A stretch of 64,000 bases of DNA, from positions 2,366,501-2,430,500 of the forward strand of contig CP027224.1 of assembly GCA_002973635.1 (NCBI GenBank), written 5' to 3'. Positions 25,939-36,155 of this stretch are shown piece by piece; position 1 is the first letter of the stretch; each line of letters begins with the position of its first letter. The stretch is from Lysinibacillus sp. B2A1. Its GTDB lineage: Bacteria; Bacillota; Bacilli; Bacillales_A; Planococcaceae. Both the position numbers and the translations under genes were made by a program. A model generated the notes under the pieces. The model was not told the DNA's origin. It worked only from the letters and a program-made list of their open reading frames with translations, and made no database searches.

Positions 25939-26282
25939 GTATTCCACTCCTTGTGAAGAACTTATTTTCTTATATGCAGAAAAAACAAAGGTCTGCAATG
26001 ATTTATAAATAATAGATATTATTAATTATAATACAATTTATTACAAAATATGAATGCAAAAGTAGAGAATTTTTGTTCAAAATACGCGTTTGTTGCGAAA
26101 TAGGAAGTTGTAATAGCATAGTGATGCATCAGCTCCTGTGAAAATGCGAGAACTCTGCACCTAGGAAAAGGCTCGTCAGTTTGCTTATGGATAGAGGGAC
26201 ATCCTGTGTCATTTCGGTTTCATATTCTGGTGGAGAGTCTACCTTTTAAAGTGCAATGAAATAGTAGTAAAGAGGTGAGGGA
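25939..26282. other. Intergenic gap with a decayed palindromic module
   Basis: No gene. The stretch 26127-26190 keeps, in order, AGCTCCTGTG, ATGCGAGA, CTCTGCAC, GGCTCGTC and GCTTATGG, recognisable as a worn copy of module B of the elements at 13621 and 21988 without terminal repeats. The rest is AT-rich spacer. Confidence 0.45.
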
Positions 26283-27272
26283 ATGACAAAGCGAAAACGA
26301 CATGTTATAAAACATGACAATATTGTTGTTTTTCCGGGTGCTGTTCAGACATTAATACGTGAAGGACATTTGTATGCCGAAAAATTTCAATATGAAGAGG
26401 CAGTGGCCAGCTTTGAAAAAGCATTTTTATATGAAGCAGGAGATGAATTAGCGTTAAGTGCCTATGCTTATGCTTTATATGAATTAAAGTCGTATAACAA
26501 AGCTAAAGATGTTTGTGAGCAATTGCTCGCTATGGGTACGACTTTATACGTGGAAATAATGGAATTATATATTACGGTATGTATGCAGTTGAAGGAGTAC
26601 CATCAAGTGGAATCTTTAATTACGACATTGCTTGAGGAAGATGTGCTTCCACTAGATCAGATTGAAAAATTTCAACGATTAAAAAGCATAAATCAAGAAG
26701 TGGCAAGAAATCTTCAACAAAAGGAAGATGCACAACAATTAATAGAAGATCAAGAATATGAACTACTGAAATTCAGTATGCTTACACCTGATGAACAATC
26801 CATTCGGTTACATCGTTTAATGGATACAAATGTGCGGCAATTAAAAACAGCTTTAAAAGCTATCATCGAATGTACAACTATTCATCCGTTTGTTCAGAGT
26901 TTAGCGCTCATATTATTAGTTGAACAAGAAGTATCCATTGATATTACAGTGTCTAAATTTGATCAAACAATGGTGACAAATCCAATCAAATTGGTATTAC
27001 CAAATCAGTTACCTCAGTATTGTGAAGTGAAAAAAATAATTGAACATAAATTACAGCAAGACCCAACAACATTGGAAATGGTACAATATTTAATGGCGAA
27101 GCATGCCATTGTAACATATCCATTTGAATGGCACCCATTTGAAGCGGATGATATTGCCTATAGTTATGTTGACTTTGTGCAATCTATGCTCGGAAAAGTG
27201 CAGGAAATGGACTACGAACTCATCGAATTTTTACAAATGTTAGAAAAACTAACAGAACTACATGAGGTATGA
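26283..27272 (+). CDS. ysoA: TPR-repeat protein (YsoA-like)
   Basis: 329 residues; AGAGGTGAGGG before the ATG. Basic start (MTKRKRH), then tetratricopeptide-type helix pairs (EGHLYAEKFQYEEAVASFEKA and the following AYALYELKSYNKAKDVCEQL), then a less regular helical C-terminal half. It lies directly upstream of tig, the same place as ysoA in Bacillus. TPR proteins bind other proteins; the partner is unknown. Confidence 0.75.
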   Translation: MTKRKRHVIKHDNIVVFPGAVQTLIREGHLYAEKFQYEEAVASFEKAFLYEAGDELALSAYAYALYELKSYNKAKDVCEQLLAMGTTLYVEIMELYITVCMQLKEYHQVESLITTLLEEDVLPLDQIEKFQRLKSINQEVARNLQQKEDAQQLIEDQEYELLKFSMLTPDEQSIRLHRLMDTNVRQLKTALKAIIECTTIHPFVQSLALILLVEQEVSIDITVSKFDQTMVTNPIKLVLPNQLPQYCEVKKIIEHKLQQDPTTLEMVQYLMAKHAIVTYPFEWHPFEADDIAYSYVDFVQSMLGKVQEMDYELIEFLQMLEKLTELHEV

Positions 27273-27278
27273 AATAAG

Positions 27279-27306
27279 TTGAAACTATACGCATCTATGT
27301 TATACT
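27279..27306 (+). promoter_or_regulatory. Sigma-A promoter of tig
   Basis: TTGAAA, 16 bases, TATACT with an upstream TG (extended -10). It lies between the ysoA stop and the tig ribosome-binding site, giving a leader of about 70 bases. Confidence 0.7.
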
Positions 27307-27384
27307 AAAATGGTTGTCAAAATCGTAGTTACGAATGAATTGTCTAACATTTAAACTTGATTATTTATTTGGAGGTATTTATAC

Positions 27385-28674
27385 ATGTCAGCAAAATGGG
27401 AAAAACAAGAAGGTAATATCGGTACTCTTACAATTGAAGTACCTGCTGTAGAAGTAGATGCGGCAATGGACCAAGCATTCAAGAAAGTTGTAAAACAAAT
27501 TAACGTACCAGGTTTCCGTAAAGGTAAAATGCCTCGTAAAATGTTTGAACAACGCTTTGGTATTGAATCTCTATACCAAGACGCTTTAGAAATCATCGTT
27601 CCTGATTCTTATGCAAAGGCTATCGATGAAGCTGGAATTATGCCAGTTGATTATCCAGAAATTTCTGGTACAGAAAACTTCGTACATGGTCAAGATTTCA
27701 CATTCTCAGCTCAAGTAACAGTTAAACCAGAGCCAAAACTTGGTGAATACAAAGGATTAGAAATTACAAAACTTCCAGTAGATGTTACTGATGAAGATGT
27801 AGAAGCGCAAATTCAAGAACAATTAGCTCGTAAAGCAGAGCTTGAAATTAAAGAAGACGAAGCAATCGTAGAAGGCGATACAGCTGTTATCGACTTTGAA
27901 GGATTTGTAGGCGAAGAAGCATTTGAAGGTGGAAAAGGCGAGGACTATCCACTAGAAATCGGATCAGGTTCTTTCATTCCTGGTTTTGAAGAGCAACTTG
28001 TTGGTGTAAAAGCTGGCGAATCAAAAGACGTTGTTGTTACTTTCCCAGAAGAGTATCATGCGGCTGAATTAGCAGGAAAAGAAGCTACTTTCAAAGTAAC
28101 TGTAAAAGAAGTTAAAACGAAAGTTCTTCCTGAATTAAATGACGAATTTGTGAAAGAATTAGATCCAGAAGTAGAGAACGTAGATGCTTTACGTGCTAAA
28201 ATCAAAGAACAAACTGCTGCACAAAAACAAGCAGAGTCAGATGCAGCACTACGTGATGAATTAGTAGAAAAAGCTGCAGAAAATGCAGAATTTGAAGTTC
28301 CAGCAGGTATGATTAACTCTGAAACTGATCGTATGTTACAAGAATTCGGTCAACGTTTACAAACGCAAGGTATGAACTTAGATCTTTACTATCAATTCTC
28401 AGGTCAATCAGAAGAAGATTTACGTGGACAAATGAAAGAAGAAGCTGAAAGCCGAGTTCGTGTATCATTAACGCTTGAAGCAATTGCTGAAGCTGAGAAA
28501 ATTGAAGCAACTGAAGCTGATATCGAAGCTGAATTAGAAAAAATGGCTGCTCAATTTAACATGACAAAAGATCAAATTACAGGTGCATTAGGCGGCACAG
28601 CAGTTCTAGAAAATGACATTAAAATTCAAAAAACAGTTGAATTTTTAGTAGAAAACGCTAAAATTACTGAATAG
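27385..28674 (+). CDS. tig: Trigger factor, ribosome-bound chaperone/PPIase
   Basis: 429 residues, the family length. The ribosome-docking loop [12 protein letters not shown] appears at about residue 41, followed by the FKBP-type PPIase domain ([22 protein letters not shown] ... [10 protein letters not shown], about 160-245) and the helical C-terminal arms. It binds nascent chains at the ribosomal exit tunnel. GGAGGT precedes the ATG. Its own promoter and a strong downstream terminator make it monocistronic. Codon usage is regular and translation-optimised. Confidence 0.97.
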   Translation: MSAKWEKQEGNIGTLTIEVPAVEVDAAMDQAFKKVVKQINVPGFRKGKMPRKMFEQRFGIESLYQDALEIIVPDSYAKAIDEAGIMPVDYPEISGTENFVHGQDFTFSAQVTVKPEPKLGEYKGLEITKLPVDVTDEDVEAQIQEQLARKAELEIKEDEAIVEGDTAVIDFEGFVGEEAFEGGKGEDYPLEIGSGSFIPGFEEQLVGVKAGESKDVVVTFPEEYHAAELAGKEATFKVTVKEVKTKVLPELNDEFVKELDPEVENVDALRAKIKEQTAAQKQAESDAALRDELVEKAAENAEFEVPAGMINSETDRMLQEFGQRLQTQGMNLDLYYQFSGQSEEDLRGQMKEEAESRVRVSLTLEAIAEAEKIEATEADIEAELEKMAAQFNMTKDQITGALGGTAVLENDIKIQKTVEFLVENAKITE

Positions 28675-28702
28675 GATTTTTTTGTAACTTGATAGAAAAA
28701 TT

Positions 28703-28738
28703 AAAACAAGGTACGGCATTATACCGTGCCTTGTTTTA
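28703..28738 (+). terminator. Intrinsic terminator of tig
   Basis: AAAACAAGGTACGG pairs with CCGTGCCTTGTTTT with one G-T pair and a short loop. Confidence 0.85.
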
Positions 28739-28739
28739 T

Positions 28740-29301
28740 CACATATTCTTTCTTTAGTTGAAAGCCAAGACCCCTTTAGGTATAGACACACTAAATAATT
28801 TGATGATGTTAAACTAATCTCACCATAAAAAGTATCTATCAGATATTCTACACTTCTCTAAAATACATAGTATTGTTTGACTTTTCATACGGTGCTAAAT
28901 TTTAACTTTATTCAGTAGAGCTAGAGCTTCGTTTTTCATAGATATTACTGAACTTTCAAAATGAGGCTTAACGAACTAAGTTTTGAAACATCATAGACAA
29001 CACACTTCCTCTTCTGAATAAGGTTAAGCCTTGGTGAATGGTATAGATTATTAAAGGCTAAGTAACTAATTAAAGTATTTCTAGCTTTTTACTTTAAGGC
29101 ATTGCGATGTGACCATCATGACTGATTTTTTGGAATTACGGTATAGCATATGCATAGTAACTACGCTTAAAATAAAATCATTTGGCTAAATATTTGATGG
29201 TTATGCAAAAAAATAGTAGTATAACAAAACGAATTACGTCTTTAAGTATCTTAAAAATCTATAGCATAATTGCCAGGCGTAAAATGATGCAGACAATTTA
29301 T
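28740..29301. other. Long tig-clpX gap, no gene seen
   Basis: About 560 bp between the tig terminator and the clpX promoter. No coding frame with a ribosome-binding site on either strand. A separated inverted repeat AGGCTTAAC (about 28963) / GTTAAGCCT (about 29021) is the only structure noted. Confidence 0.45.
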
Positions 29302-29330
29302 TTGATAAAGGTTCAATAATCTTGTAAGAT
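29302..29330 (+). promoter_or_regulatory. Sigma-A promoter of clpX
   Basis: TTGATA, 17 bases, TAAGAT, about 27 bases before the clpX start. Confidence 0.6.
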
Positions 29331-29356
29331 TGTTGCTTGAATAGGGGTGAAACATA

Positions 29357-30628
29357 TTGTTCAAATTTAATGATGAAAAAGGCAATTTAAAATGCTCATT
29401 CTGTGGAAAGCCACAAGAGCAAGTACGTAAATTAGTTGCAGGACCTGGTGTGTATATTTGTGATGAATGTATTGAGCTTTGTTCAGAAATCGTTGTAGAA
29501 GAACTAGGCGTTGAGGAAGAAATTGAATTCCAAGATATTCCAAAACCTAAAGAAATCTTAGCGATTTTAGATGAGTATGTAATTGGACAAGAACGTGCTA
29601 AAAAGGCTTTAGCAGTTGCGGTTTACAATCACTACAAACGCATCAATACAAATAGTAAAATTGATGATGTTGAATTAGCAAAATCGAACATTGTGTTAAT
29701 CGGCCCAACTGGTAGCGGGAAAACATTATTAGCACAGACATTAGCGCGCATCTTAAACGTTCCTTTCGCGATTGCAGATGCTACTTCTCTTACAGAAGCA
29801 GGATATGTTGGCGAGGACGTTGAAAATATCTTACTAAAATTAATTCAATCTGCAGATTATGATATTGAGCGTGCAGAAAAAGGAATCATCTATATTGATG
29901 AAATTGATAAAGTTGCACGTAAATCTGAGAATCCATCTATTACACGCGATGTATCTGGTGAAGGTGTACAGCAGGCACTCCTTAAAATTTTAGAAGGAAC
30001 TGTTGCGAGTGTTCCGCCACAAGGTGGACGTAAGCATCCACATCAAGAGTTTTTACAAATTGATACAACCAATATTCTATTCATTGTAGGTGGAGCGTTT
30101 GATGGAATTGAATCCATTATTAAACGTCGTCAGGGTGAGAAAGTAATCGGCTTTGGATCAGATCCAAACAAAGTAAACGTGGATGAAGGCTCCATTATGG
30201 CAAAGCTTATTCCAGAGGATCTGTTAAAATTTGGGCTTATACCAGAATTCATCGGTCGATTACCAGTACTTGCAAGTCTAGAGCAATTAAATGAGACTGC
30301 ACTTGTACAAATATTAACGGAGCCCAAAAATGCATTGGCAAAGCAATACCAAAAAATGCTTGAACTAGATGGTGTTGAGCTTGAGTTTGATGAAGGTGCC
30401 CTAACAGCTATTGCCAAAGAAGCAATTGAGCGTAAAACAGGTGCACGTGGTCTTCGTTCAATTATTGAGTCAACAATGCTTGATGTAATGTACGAACTAC
30501 CTTCACGTGAAGATGTGAAAAAATGTATCATTACGGCAAAAACAATTACGGATAAAGAAAGACCGAAATTGCTTCTTGAAGATGGCACTGAACTCGATGA
30601 AGGTAGCGACACAAAAACTTCAGCATAA
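29357..30628 (+). CDS. clpX: ATP-dependent Clp protease ATPase subunit ClpX
   Basis: 423 residues from a TTG start behind AGGGGTGA. The N-terminal C4 zinc domain (CSFCGK ... CDECIELC) dimerises and recruits substrates; Walker A GPTGSGKT (about residue 120), Walker [10 protein letters not shown], sensor and C-terminal AAA small domain follow. The IGF loop that docks on ClpP is present in KVIGFGSD. It unfolds proteins and feeds ClpP. Gene order tig-clpX-lon matches Bacillus except that lonB is missing. Confidence 0.98.
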   Translation: MFKFNDEKGNLKCSFCGKPQEQVRKLVAGPGVYICDECIELCSEIVVEELGVEEEIEFQDIPKPKEILAILDEYVIGQERAKKALAVAVYNHYKRINTNSKIDDVELAKSNIVLIGPTGSGKTLLAQTLARILNVPFAIADATSLTEAGYVGEDVENILLKLIQSADYDIERAEKGIIYIDEIDKVARKSENPSITRDVSGEGVQQALLKILEGTVASVPPQGGRKHPHQEFLQIDTTNILFIVGGAFDGIESIIKRRQGEKVIGFGSDPNKVNVDEGSIMAKLIPEDLLKFGLIPEFIGRLPVLASLEQLNETALVQILTEPKNALAKQYQKMLELDGVELEFDEGALTAIAKEAIERKTGARGLRSIIESTMLDVMYELPSREDVKKCIITAKTITDKERPKLLLEDGTELDEGSDTKTSA

Positions 30629-30675
30629 CAATCAGACACGACTAAGTCTAATGGTTATGAGATAAAGAGTAATTT

Positions 30676-30726
30676 AGCTGACTTCGATTGTGCAATATTC
30701 GCACAGATCGACAGTCAGCTTTTTAT
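30676..30726 (+). terminator. Intrinsic terminator of clpX
   Basis: AGCTGAC with GTCAGCT encloses a second stem TCGATTGTGC/GCACAGATCGA; followed by TTTTATT. Confidence 0.8.
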
Positions 30727-30862
30727 TCATTCATACATAAAGCCAATAATAATTAGTTGTAATTTTTGGCTCGTTTGATTAACTAGTGTGAATCGGCTAT
30801 TTAGACACATACTAGTAGCGCGGGATGTGAACAAGAAAATTTTGACGGAGGTGAATACCCGC

Positions 30863-33187
30863 ATGGTGACAATACAAAAAACAACAAATGTACCATTATT
30901 GCCTTTACGTGGCCTTTTAGTATACCCGTCGATGGTGTTACATATTGATGTGGGTAGAAATCGTTCTGTAGCAGCGCTTGAGCAAGCAATGTTAGAGGAC
31001 CAGTTGATTTTGCTAGTAACACAAAAGGAAATGCATGATGAACAACCTGAAGAGCAAGATTTATATCCAATCGGTACAATGGCATACGTCAAGCAAATGC
31101 TAAAATTACCAAATGGAACGTTGCGTATATTGGTAGAAGGTGTAGCACGAGCTACTTGGAGTAACTATCGAGCTTTGGATAAATATACGGTTGTTGATGT
31201 AGAGATCAAGGAGGAATCGATTGATAAGGATGTTGAGACACAGGCTTTAATGCGTACGTTGTTAACATATTTCGAAAGATATGCTAAATCCTCCAATAAA
31301 ATAACAACAGAAACCATTAATACAGTGACTGACATTGAAGAACCAGGACGTTTGGCTGATATCATCGCATCACATCTTCCATTTAAGATTGCTGATAAAC
31401 AAGAAGTGTTAGAAATGCTTAGTATCAAAAAGCGCTTAGATCATTTAATTATTCGTTTACACGATGAGCAAGAAGTGCTGGATCTTGAGAAGAAAATTAA
31501 TACAAAAGTAAAGCAATCGATGGAACGTACACAAAAAGAATATTACTTACGTGAACAAATGAAAGCTATTCAAACAGAGCTTGGAGACCGTGAAGGAAAA
31601 ACTGGTGAGGTAGCTGAATTACGCAAGCGAATCGAAGAAACTGGTATGCCAGAAACAACAAAAGAAGCAGCGCTTAAAGAGTTAGATCGTTATGAAAAAT
31701 TACCTGGGGCTAGTGCGGAGAGCGGTGTTATCCGTAACTACATTGATTGGCTTATTTCACTACCATGGACAAATTCGACTGAAGATCGTATGAATATTGC
31801 TCACGCAGAACGAATTTTAAATCGTGATCATGATGGTTTGGAAAAAGTAAAAGAACGCGTATTAGAATATTTAGCAGTACGTCAATTAAAAAATTCTTTA
31901 CGTGGTCCAATTCTATGTTTAGCAGGCCCTCCAGGTGTTGGGAAAACATCGTTAGCTCGATCGATAGCAGAAAGCTTGGATCGCAAATTTATACGTATAT
32001 CATTGGGTGGGGTCCGTGATGAATCTGAAATTCGTGGCCATCGCCGTACGTATGTTGGAGCAATGCCGGGGCGTATTATCCAGGGTATGAAAAAGGCAGG
32101 CACAATTAATCCTGTTTTCTTATTGGATGAAATTGATAAAATGTCTAATGACTTTAGAGGTGATCCAGCAGCAGCAATGTTAGAGGTTCTAGATCCTGCA
32201 CAAAACAATTCTTTTAGCGATCATTATATCGAAGAACCATACGATTTATCCAATGTATTATTTATTGCAACTGCCAACGATCTAAGTACAATTCCAGGAC
32301 CATTACTAGATCGTATGGAGATTATTTCTATTGCTGGCTATACAGAAATAGAAAAGGCTCAAATTACGAAAAATCACTTAATACCGAGGCAGCTTAAAGA
32401 GCATGGCTTGAAAAAAACACAAGTGGTTATAAAGGATGAAGCAGTACTCGATATTATCCGTTACTATACACGTGAAGCTGGAGTTCGTGGACTTGAGCGT
32501 CAAATTGCAACGCTTTGTCGTAAAATCGCTAAAATTATTGTCTCTGGTGAGAAAAAACGTGTAACAGTAAGCTCGAAATCATTAGAAGAACTCTTAGGTA
32601 AACATCGCTTCCGTTATGGACAAGCAGAGAAAGAAAACCAAGTTGGTGTAGCTACTGGATTAGCTTATACAACGGTTGGCGGTGATACATTGCAAATAGA
32701 AGTATCATTAACACCTGGTAAAGGAAAGTTACAACTCACTGGGAAACTTGGTGATGTAATGAAAGAATCTGCTCAAACAGCTTTGTCATATGTTCGTACA
32801 AAGATGGGTGAGTTAGAAGTGGATTCGGAATATTTTGAAACACATGATATTCATATTCATGTACCTGAAGGAGCTGTACCAAAAGATGGTCCTTCTGCTG
32901 GTATTACGATGGCAACAGCAATTGTTTCTGCTATTTTACATCGTCCGATACGCCGTGAGGTTGGAATGACAGGTGAAATTACATTACGTGGCCGTGTATT
33001 GCCAATAGGCGGGTTAAAGGAAAAAACACTCAGTGCCCATCGCGCAGGTTTAACAACTATTATTTGTCCAAAGGATAATGAGCGAGATATTGAGGAGATT
33101 CCTGAAAGTGTACGCGAGCAACTAACATTTAAACTAGTGTCATCGGCTGATGAAGTATTAGCCTATGCACTGGACGGAGGTTTTTAG
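30863..33187 (+). CDS. lon: ATP-dependent protease LonA
   Basis: 774 residues from ATG 30863, after GGAGGTG; an in-frame ATG at 30788 has no ribosome-binding site, and 774 is the usual LonA length. N-terminal substrate domain ([13 protein letters not shown]), Walker A GPPGVGKT (about 358), Walker [10 protein letters not shown], and a serine-lysine catalytic dyad: Ser in [12 protein letters not shown] and Lys in [10 protein letters not shown]. It degrades misfolded and regulatory proteins. engB follows after four bases. Confidence 0.98.
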   Translation: MVTIQKTTNVPLLPLRGLLVYPSMVLHIDVGRNRSVAALEQAMLEDQLILLVTQKEMHDEQPEEQDLYPIGTMAYVKQMLKLPNGTLRILVEGVARATWSNYRALDKYTVVDVEIKEESIDKDVETQALMRTLLTYFERYAKSSNKITTETINTVTDIEEPGRLADIIASHLPFKIADKQEVLEMLSIKKRLDHLIIRLHDEQEVLDLEKKINTKVKQSMERTQKEYYLREQMKAIQTELGDREGKTGEVAELRKRIEETGMPETTKEAALKELDRYEKLPGASAESGVIRNYIDWLISLPWTNSTEDRMNIAHAERILNRDHDGLEKVKERVLEYLAVRQLKNSLRGPILCLAGPPGVGKTSLARSIAESLDRKFIRISLGGVRDESEIRGHRRTYVGAMPGRIIQGMKKAGTINPVFLLDEIDKMSNDFRGDPAAAMLEVLDPAQNNSFSDHYIEEPYDLSNVLFIATANDLSTIPGPLLDRMEIISIAGYTEIEKAQITKNHLIPRQLKEHGLKKTQVVIKDEAVLDIIRYYTREAGVRGLERQIATLCRKIAKIIVSGEKKRVTVSSKSLEELLGKHRFRYGQAEKENQVGVATGLAYTTVGGDTLQIEVSLTPGKGKLQLTGKLGDVMKESAQTALSYVRTKMGELEVDSEYFETHDIHIHVPEGAVPKDGPSAGITMATAIVSAILHRPIRREVGMTGEITLRGRVLPIGGLKEKTLSAHRAGLTTIICPKDNERDIEEIPESVREQLTFKLVSSADEVLAYALDGGF

Positions 33188-33191
33188 AAAA

Positions 33192-33773
33192 ATGAAAGTC
33201 CATAACGTCGAAATGGTCATTAGTGCCGTAAGACCAGACCAATATCCAGAAGATGGACTGCCAGAATTTGCATTAGCCGGTCGTTCTAACGTGGGGAAAT
33301 CCTCCTTCATTAATCGAATGATTGGTCGTAAAGCTTTAGCACGTATTTCATCTAAGCCAGGAAAAACACAAACGTTGAACTTTTATAAAATCGAAGAACA
33401 ATTGTTTTTTGTAGATGTTCCTGGCTATGGTTATGCAAAGGTTTCAAAGACTGAGCGTGAAGCATGGGGAAAAATGATAGAGCGCTACTTCACAGGACGC
33501 AAGGAATTAAAGGCGGTCGTACAAATTGTGGATTTACGTCATCCACCTACAGCGGATGATTGCCTGATGTATGATTTTTTAAAGCATTACAATATTCCTT
33601 GTATTGTCATTGCGACAAAAGCAGATAAGATCCCCAAAGGTAAATGGGATAAACATAAAAAAGTAGTAAAAGAAACGCTCAATATGGAAAAGAATGATCC
33701 TCTTATTGTGTTTTCTTCAGAAAAAGGAATTGGCTTTGAAGAGACTTGGCGTACTATTGAAAATTTAATGTAA
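33192..33773 (+). CDS. engB: Ribosome biogenesis GTPase EngB (YsxC)
   Basis: 193 residues from ATG 33192; GGAGG sits in the end of lon. G1 [10 protein letters not shown]3 DVPGYGYAK and G4 TKADK mark the EngB GTPase family, needed for large ribosomal subunit assembly. The next gene in Bacillus (ysxD) is absent; after the terminator come a YjfB-like gene and surface-protein genes. Confidence 0.97.
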   Translation: MKVHNVEMVISAVRPDQYPEDGLPEFALAGRSNVGKSSFINRMIGRKALARISSKPGKTQTLNFYKIEEQLFFVDVPGYGYAKVSKTEREAWGKMIERYFTGRKELKAVVQIVDLRHPPTADDCLMYDFLKHYNIPCIVIATKADKIPKGKWDKHKKVVKETLNMEKNDPLIVFSSEKGIGFEETWRTIENLM

Positions 33774-33780
33774 TTAAACA

Positions 33781-33822
33781 ACATCTATTGCTTCTAATTA
33801 TTTTGGACAGTAGATGTTTTTT
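33781..33822 (+). terminator. Intrinsic terminator of lon-engB
   Basis: ACATCTA pairs with TAGATGT, followed by TTTTTTA; the loop is long, so strength is uncertain. Confidence 0.6.
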
Positions 33823-33948
33823 ATTTTCATTTTAAGTGAAAGCCCAATAAAAGATTTAGGTTTTTTGATGAGAAGTTATGTAGAAACTTGGGAAAATCGC
33901 TTGATGTATGAAAGAATTGACCGATAAATTAAATAGGAGGTGGACTGA

Positions 33949-34122
33949 ATGGATATCGCAGCTTTATCAATTGCCATGAACCAAGCGACTTTAATGCAAA
34001 ATGTATCTTTAGCTGTTACAAAACAGGCAATGGAGATGCAACAGCAGAATACAGAACAGTTAGTTGAAATGTTAGATGCTCCACATCCGACAGCCGGACA
34101 TACAATTGACATTCAAGTATGA
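33949..34122 (+). CDS. YjfB family small protein
   Basis: 57 residues; AGGAGGTGG before the ATG. The sequence begins MDIAALSIAMNQATLMQNVS and ends GHTIDIQV, both conserved in the YjfB family of Bacilli and Clostridia (M-D-I-A-A-L-S at the start, T-I-D-I at the end). It is a single helix with short tails. Function unknown; B. subtilis yjfB is reported under sigma-D/motility-type control. It has its own terminator. Confidence 0.85.
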   Translation: MDIAALSIAMNQATLMQNVSLAVTKQAMEMQQQNTEQLVEMLDAPHPTAGHTIDIQV

Positions 34123-34130
34123 TTAAAGGT

Positions 34131-34166
34131 AAGGTAGCTTGAAGATAGAAAGCTACCTTTATCTTT
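34131..34166 (+). terminator. Intrinsic terminator
   Basis: AAGGTAGCTT pairs with AAGCTACCTT around a nine-base loop, followed by TATCTTTG. It ends the YjfB-like gene. Confidence 0.75.
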
Positions 34167-34287
34167 GTGTCTAATGGTTGCTCTAATAAGAAAGTAGAAT
34201 GCGTTAAAATGTAACTTTTTGAAGACGTAAAACTACCAATAATACGATATACTATTTATTAATAACAGATTTTAAAGGAGGCGGAAT

Positions 34288-35964
34288 TTGTTGAAGAAGA
34301 TTCCATACATACTTCTGATTTTGTTATTTGCGGTTTTTGGATTTTCATCGAGTCAACCAGCCAATGCTGCTACTCAAATGGTGACAGGATCCTTTGTCGA
34401 TGTAACATTTTCAGAATATGCAAATCCAAACGGAGTACTAGAAAAAAAACTAAGTAAAATCACTTTACAAAATGACAGCGGTCGTACAGTTACATACAAT
34501 ATTAATGACAATGCCCGCCTGTATATTAATAATACTGTCACTACCATTGATGGTTTTAAAATGGGAATGAAGGTAGAGGCAGATATTTCTCTTCGAAGTG
34601 TTGTTGAACTACGCGGTTCATCTAATTCTACAAAGGATACTGAAACTACATCTCCTTCAGTTGAACAAAATACGAAAAAAGCAACGGTTACTGGGGTAGT
34701 CACAAGTATTGATCCTAACGGACTATTCATCATGTTTAAGCCAGATATTGGGGAGGAAACAACCTACTATCTAAATAAAGATACAAGCTATCAAAAAAAT
34801 TCCTCATCTGTGGATATTAGTTCCCTCTATGTAGGAGATCGAATTAAGCTTAGTCTTAAAAATTTAAATACGTCTATCGTTACTAAAGTAGATATTAGTG
34901 AAACGGGTACATTAGTAGAAAATCTTTATAAAGGTGAAATACAAGTCGTTAATGCGAATGCAAATAAATTAACGGTAAAAAATCAACATGCCTTTGTAAA
35001 TTGGGACTTTGGTTCTGAAACGACAACTGCTTTATCTACGATGGATTTTTCATCAAAGGTACCTATTTATGTAGGGAATACAAAAATTGATAAAGGTCAG
35101 TTAAAAAACTATATTGGCAGTGAAGCATATTATGCTACGGTTAAACAATTTGGTAAAGAAGTAATTGAGAAAATTGTTGTCTTAAAAAATAACGAACGAA
35201 CTTACTATGAGCCTATGCTTTCTGTGGATACAAAATATCAATTACTAAAACTTAAATCAGCTGGTACATTGTACTTCCATGATGGCACAATTTTAATTCG
35301 TAATGGGCGTTTAATCGAACCTACTGGCTTGCTAGCTTATGGAACAGCCTTTGTTATCTCGGACGGGGCTGCACGTGATCACTACGCACAGGTTGTCCAA
35401 GTGACAAGTGATAGCTTTATGTCTCCGAACTTAGCAGGTCATGAATTATACTATGGTCGCTTATCTCAAGCAGATGGCTATCTAATTGAAATTGATGATG
35501 CGATGAAGATTGATTCCAATGTCTTTAAGAAAACAGAGCATACTGTTTTATCAGTAAGTAATTCTACTAAGGCAATAGTGGATGATGGCAAAAAAGTATA
35601 TAGTGTTATCCCTGATATTGAGCTTCATTTATTTGAAGGCGATTATGGCTACTTCTATGTGAAAGATGGACATATCCAGGCTGTTCATATCCTTGATAAT
35701 GCTAAGCCAGTTGCACCTTTAATGCTGGCAGGTAAGCTGCAATCAGTTAAATCAACATATCCAGCTGTTATCAATGTAAAGAGTGTCAGTCAATGGCAAA
35801 AAGGTCGTTGGTATGAAGCGGGAGAAATGGTTGATATGAATATTGATCAAACTACTCTTATAAAAGCTGGTAAAGTTATTCAACCAACGGATTTAAAACC
35901 TTCTGATCGTTTAGTAGTATTATCAGATCGTTTTGGCAAAGCTCATTTTATTTTAGTAGATTAA
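34288..35964 (+). CDS. Secreted repeat protein, surface cluster gene 1
   Basis: 558 residues; tandem TTG codons (34288 and 34291) follow AAAGGAGG, and either may start. The signal peptide has a hydrophobic core LLILLFAVFGF and AxA cleavage site (ANAAT, about residue 27). No SLH or LPXTG anchor. The mature protein is beta-rich and made of related segments of roughly 80-100 residues with a V-D-I/L-x-x-L-x-V-G-D-R-I/L pattern (DISSLYVGDRIKL, QPTDLKPSDRLVVL), suggesting repeated beta-barrel modules. It leads a cluster of three exported proteins, so probably an envelope-associated component. Confidence 0.75.
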   Translation: MLKKIPYILLILLFAVFGFSSSQPANAATQMVTGSFVDVTFSEYANPNGVLEKKLSKITLQNDSGRTVTYNINDNARLYINNTVTTIDGFKMGMKVEADISLRSVVELRGSSNSTKDTETTSPSVEQNTKKATVTGVVTSIDPNGLFIMFKPDIGEETTYYLNKDTSYQKNSSSVDISSLYVGDRIKLSLKNLNTSIVTKVDISETGTLVENLYKGEIQVVNANANKLTVKNQHAFVNWDFGSETTTALSTMDFSSKVPIYVGNTKIDKGQLKNYIGSEAYYATVKQFGKEVIEKIVVLKNNERTYYEPMLSVDTKYQLLKLKSAGTLYFHDGTILIRNGRLIEPTGLLAYGTAFVISDGAARDHYAQVVQVTSDSFMSPNLAGHELYYGRLSQADGYLIEIDDAMKIDSNVFKKTEHTVLSVSNSTKAIVDDGKKVYSVIPDIELHLFEGDYGYFYVKDGHIQAVHILDNAKPVAPLMLAGKLQSVKSTYPAVINVKSVSQWQKGRWYEAGEMVDMNIDQTTLIKAGKVIQPTDLKPSDRLVVLSDRFGKAHFILVD

Positions 35965-36155
35965 TTTAATAAAATTTGTGAGTCTCTTGTGAGTAGAATA
36001 GATGAAAGATAGGCTATATGCGTTGAAGTGAGTGTATACTTATTCTTTTATTATGATACTTGCAGGAGACATGCGGATTTTAAGCTTTTTTATGCATGAT
36101 TTTTGGCAGCCCCTATATAGACGTGCATGAAATGAAAGAGAGGGACAAAAAACGA

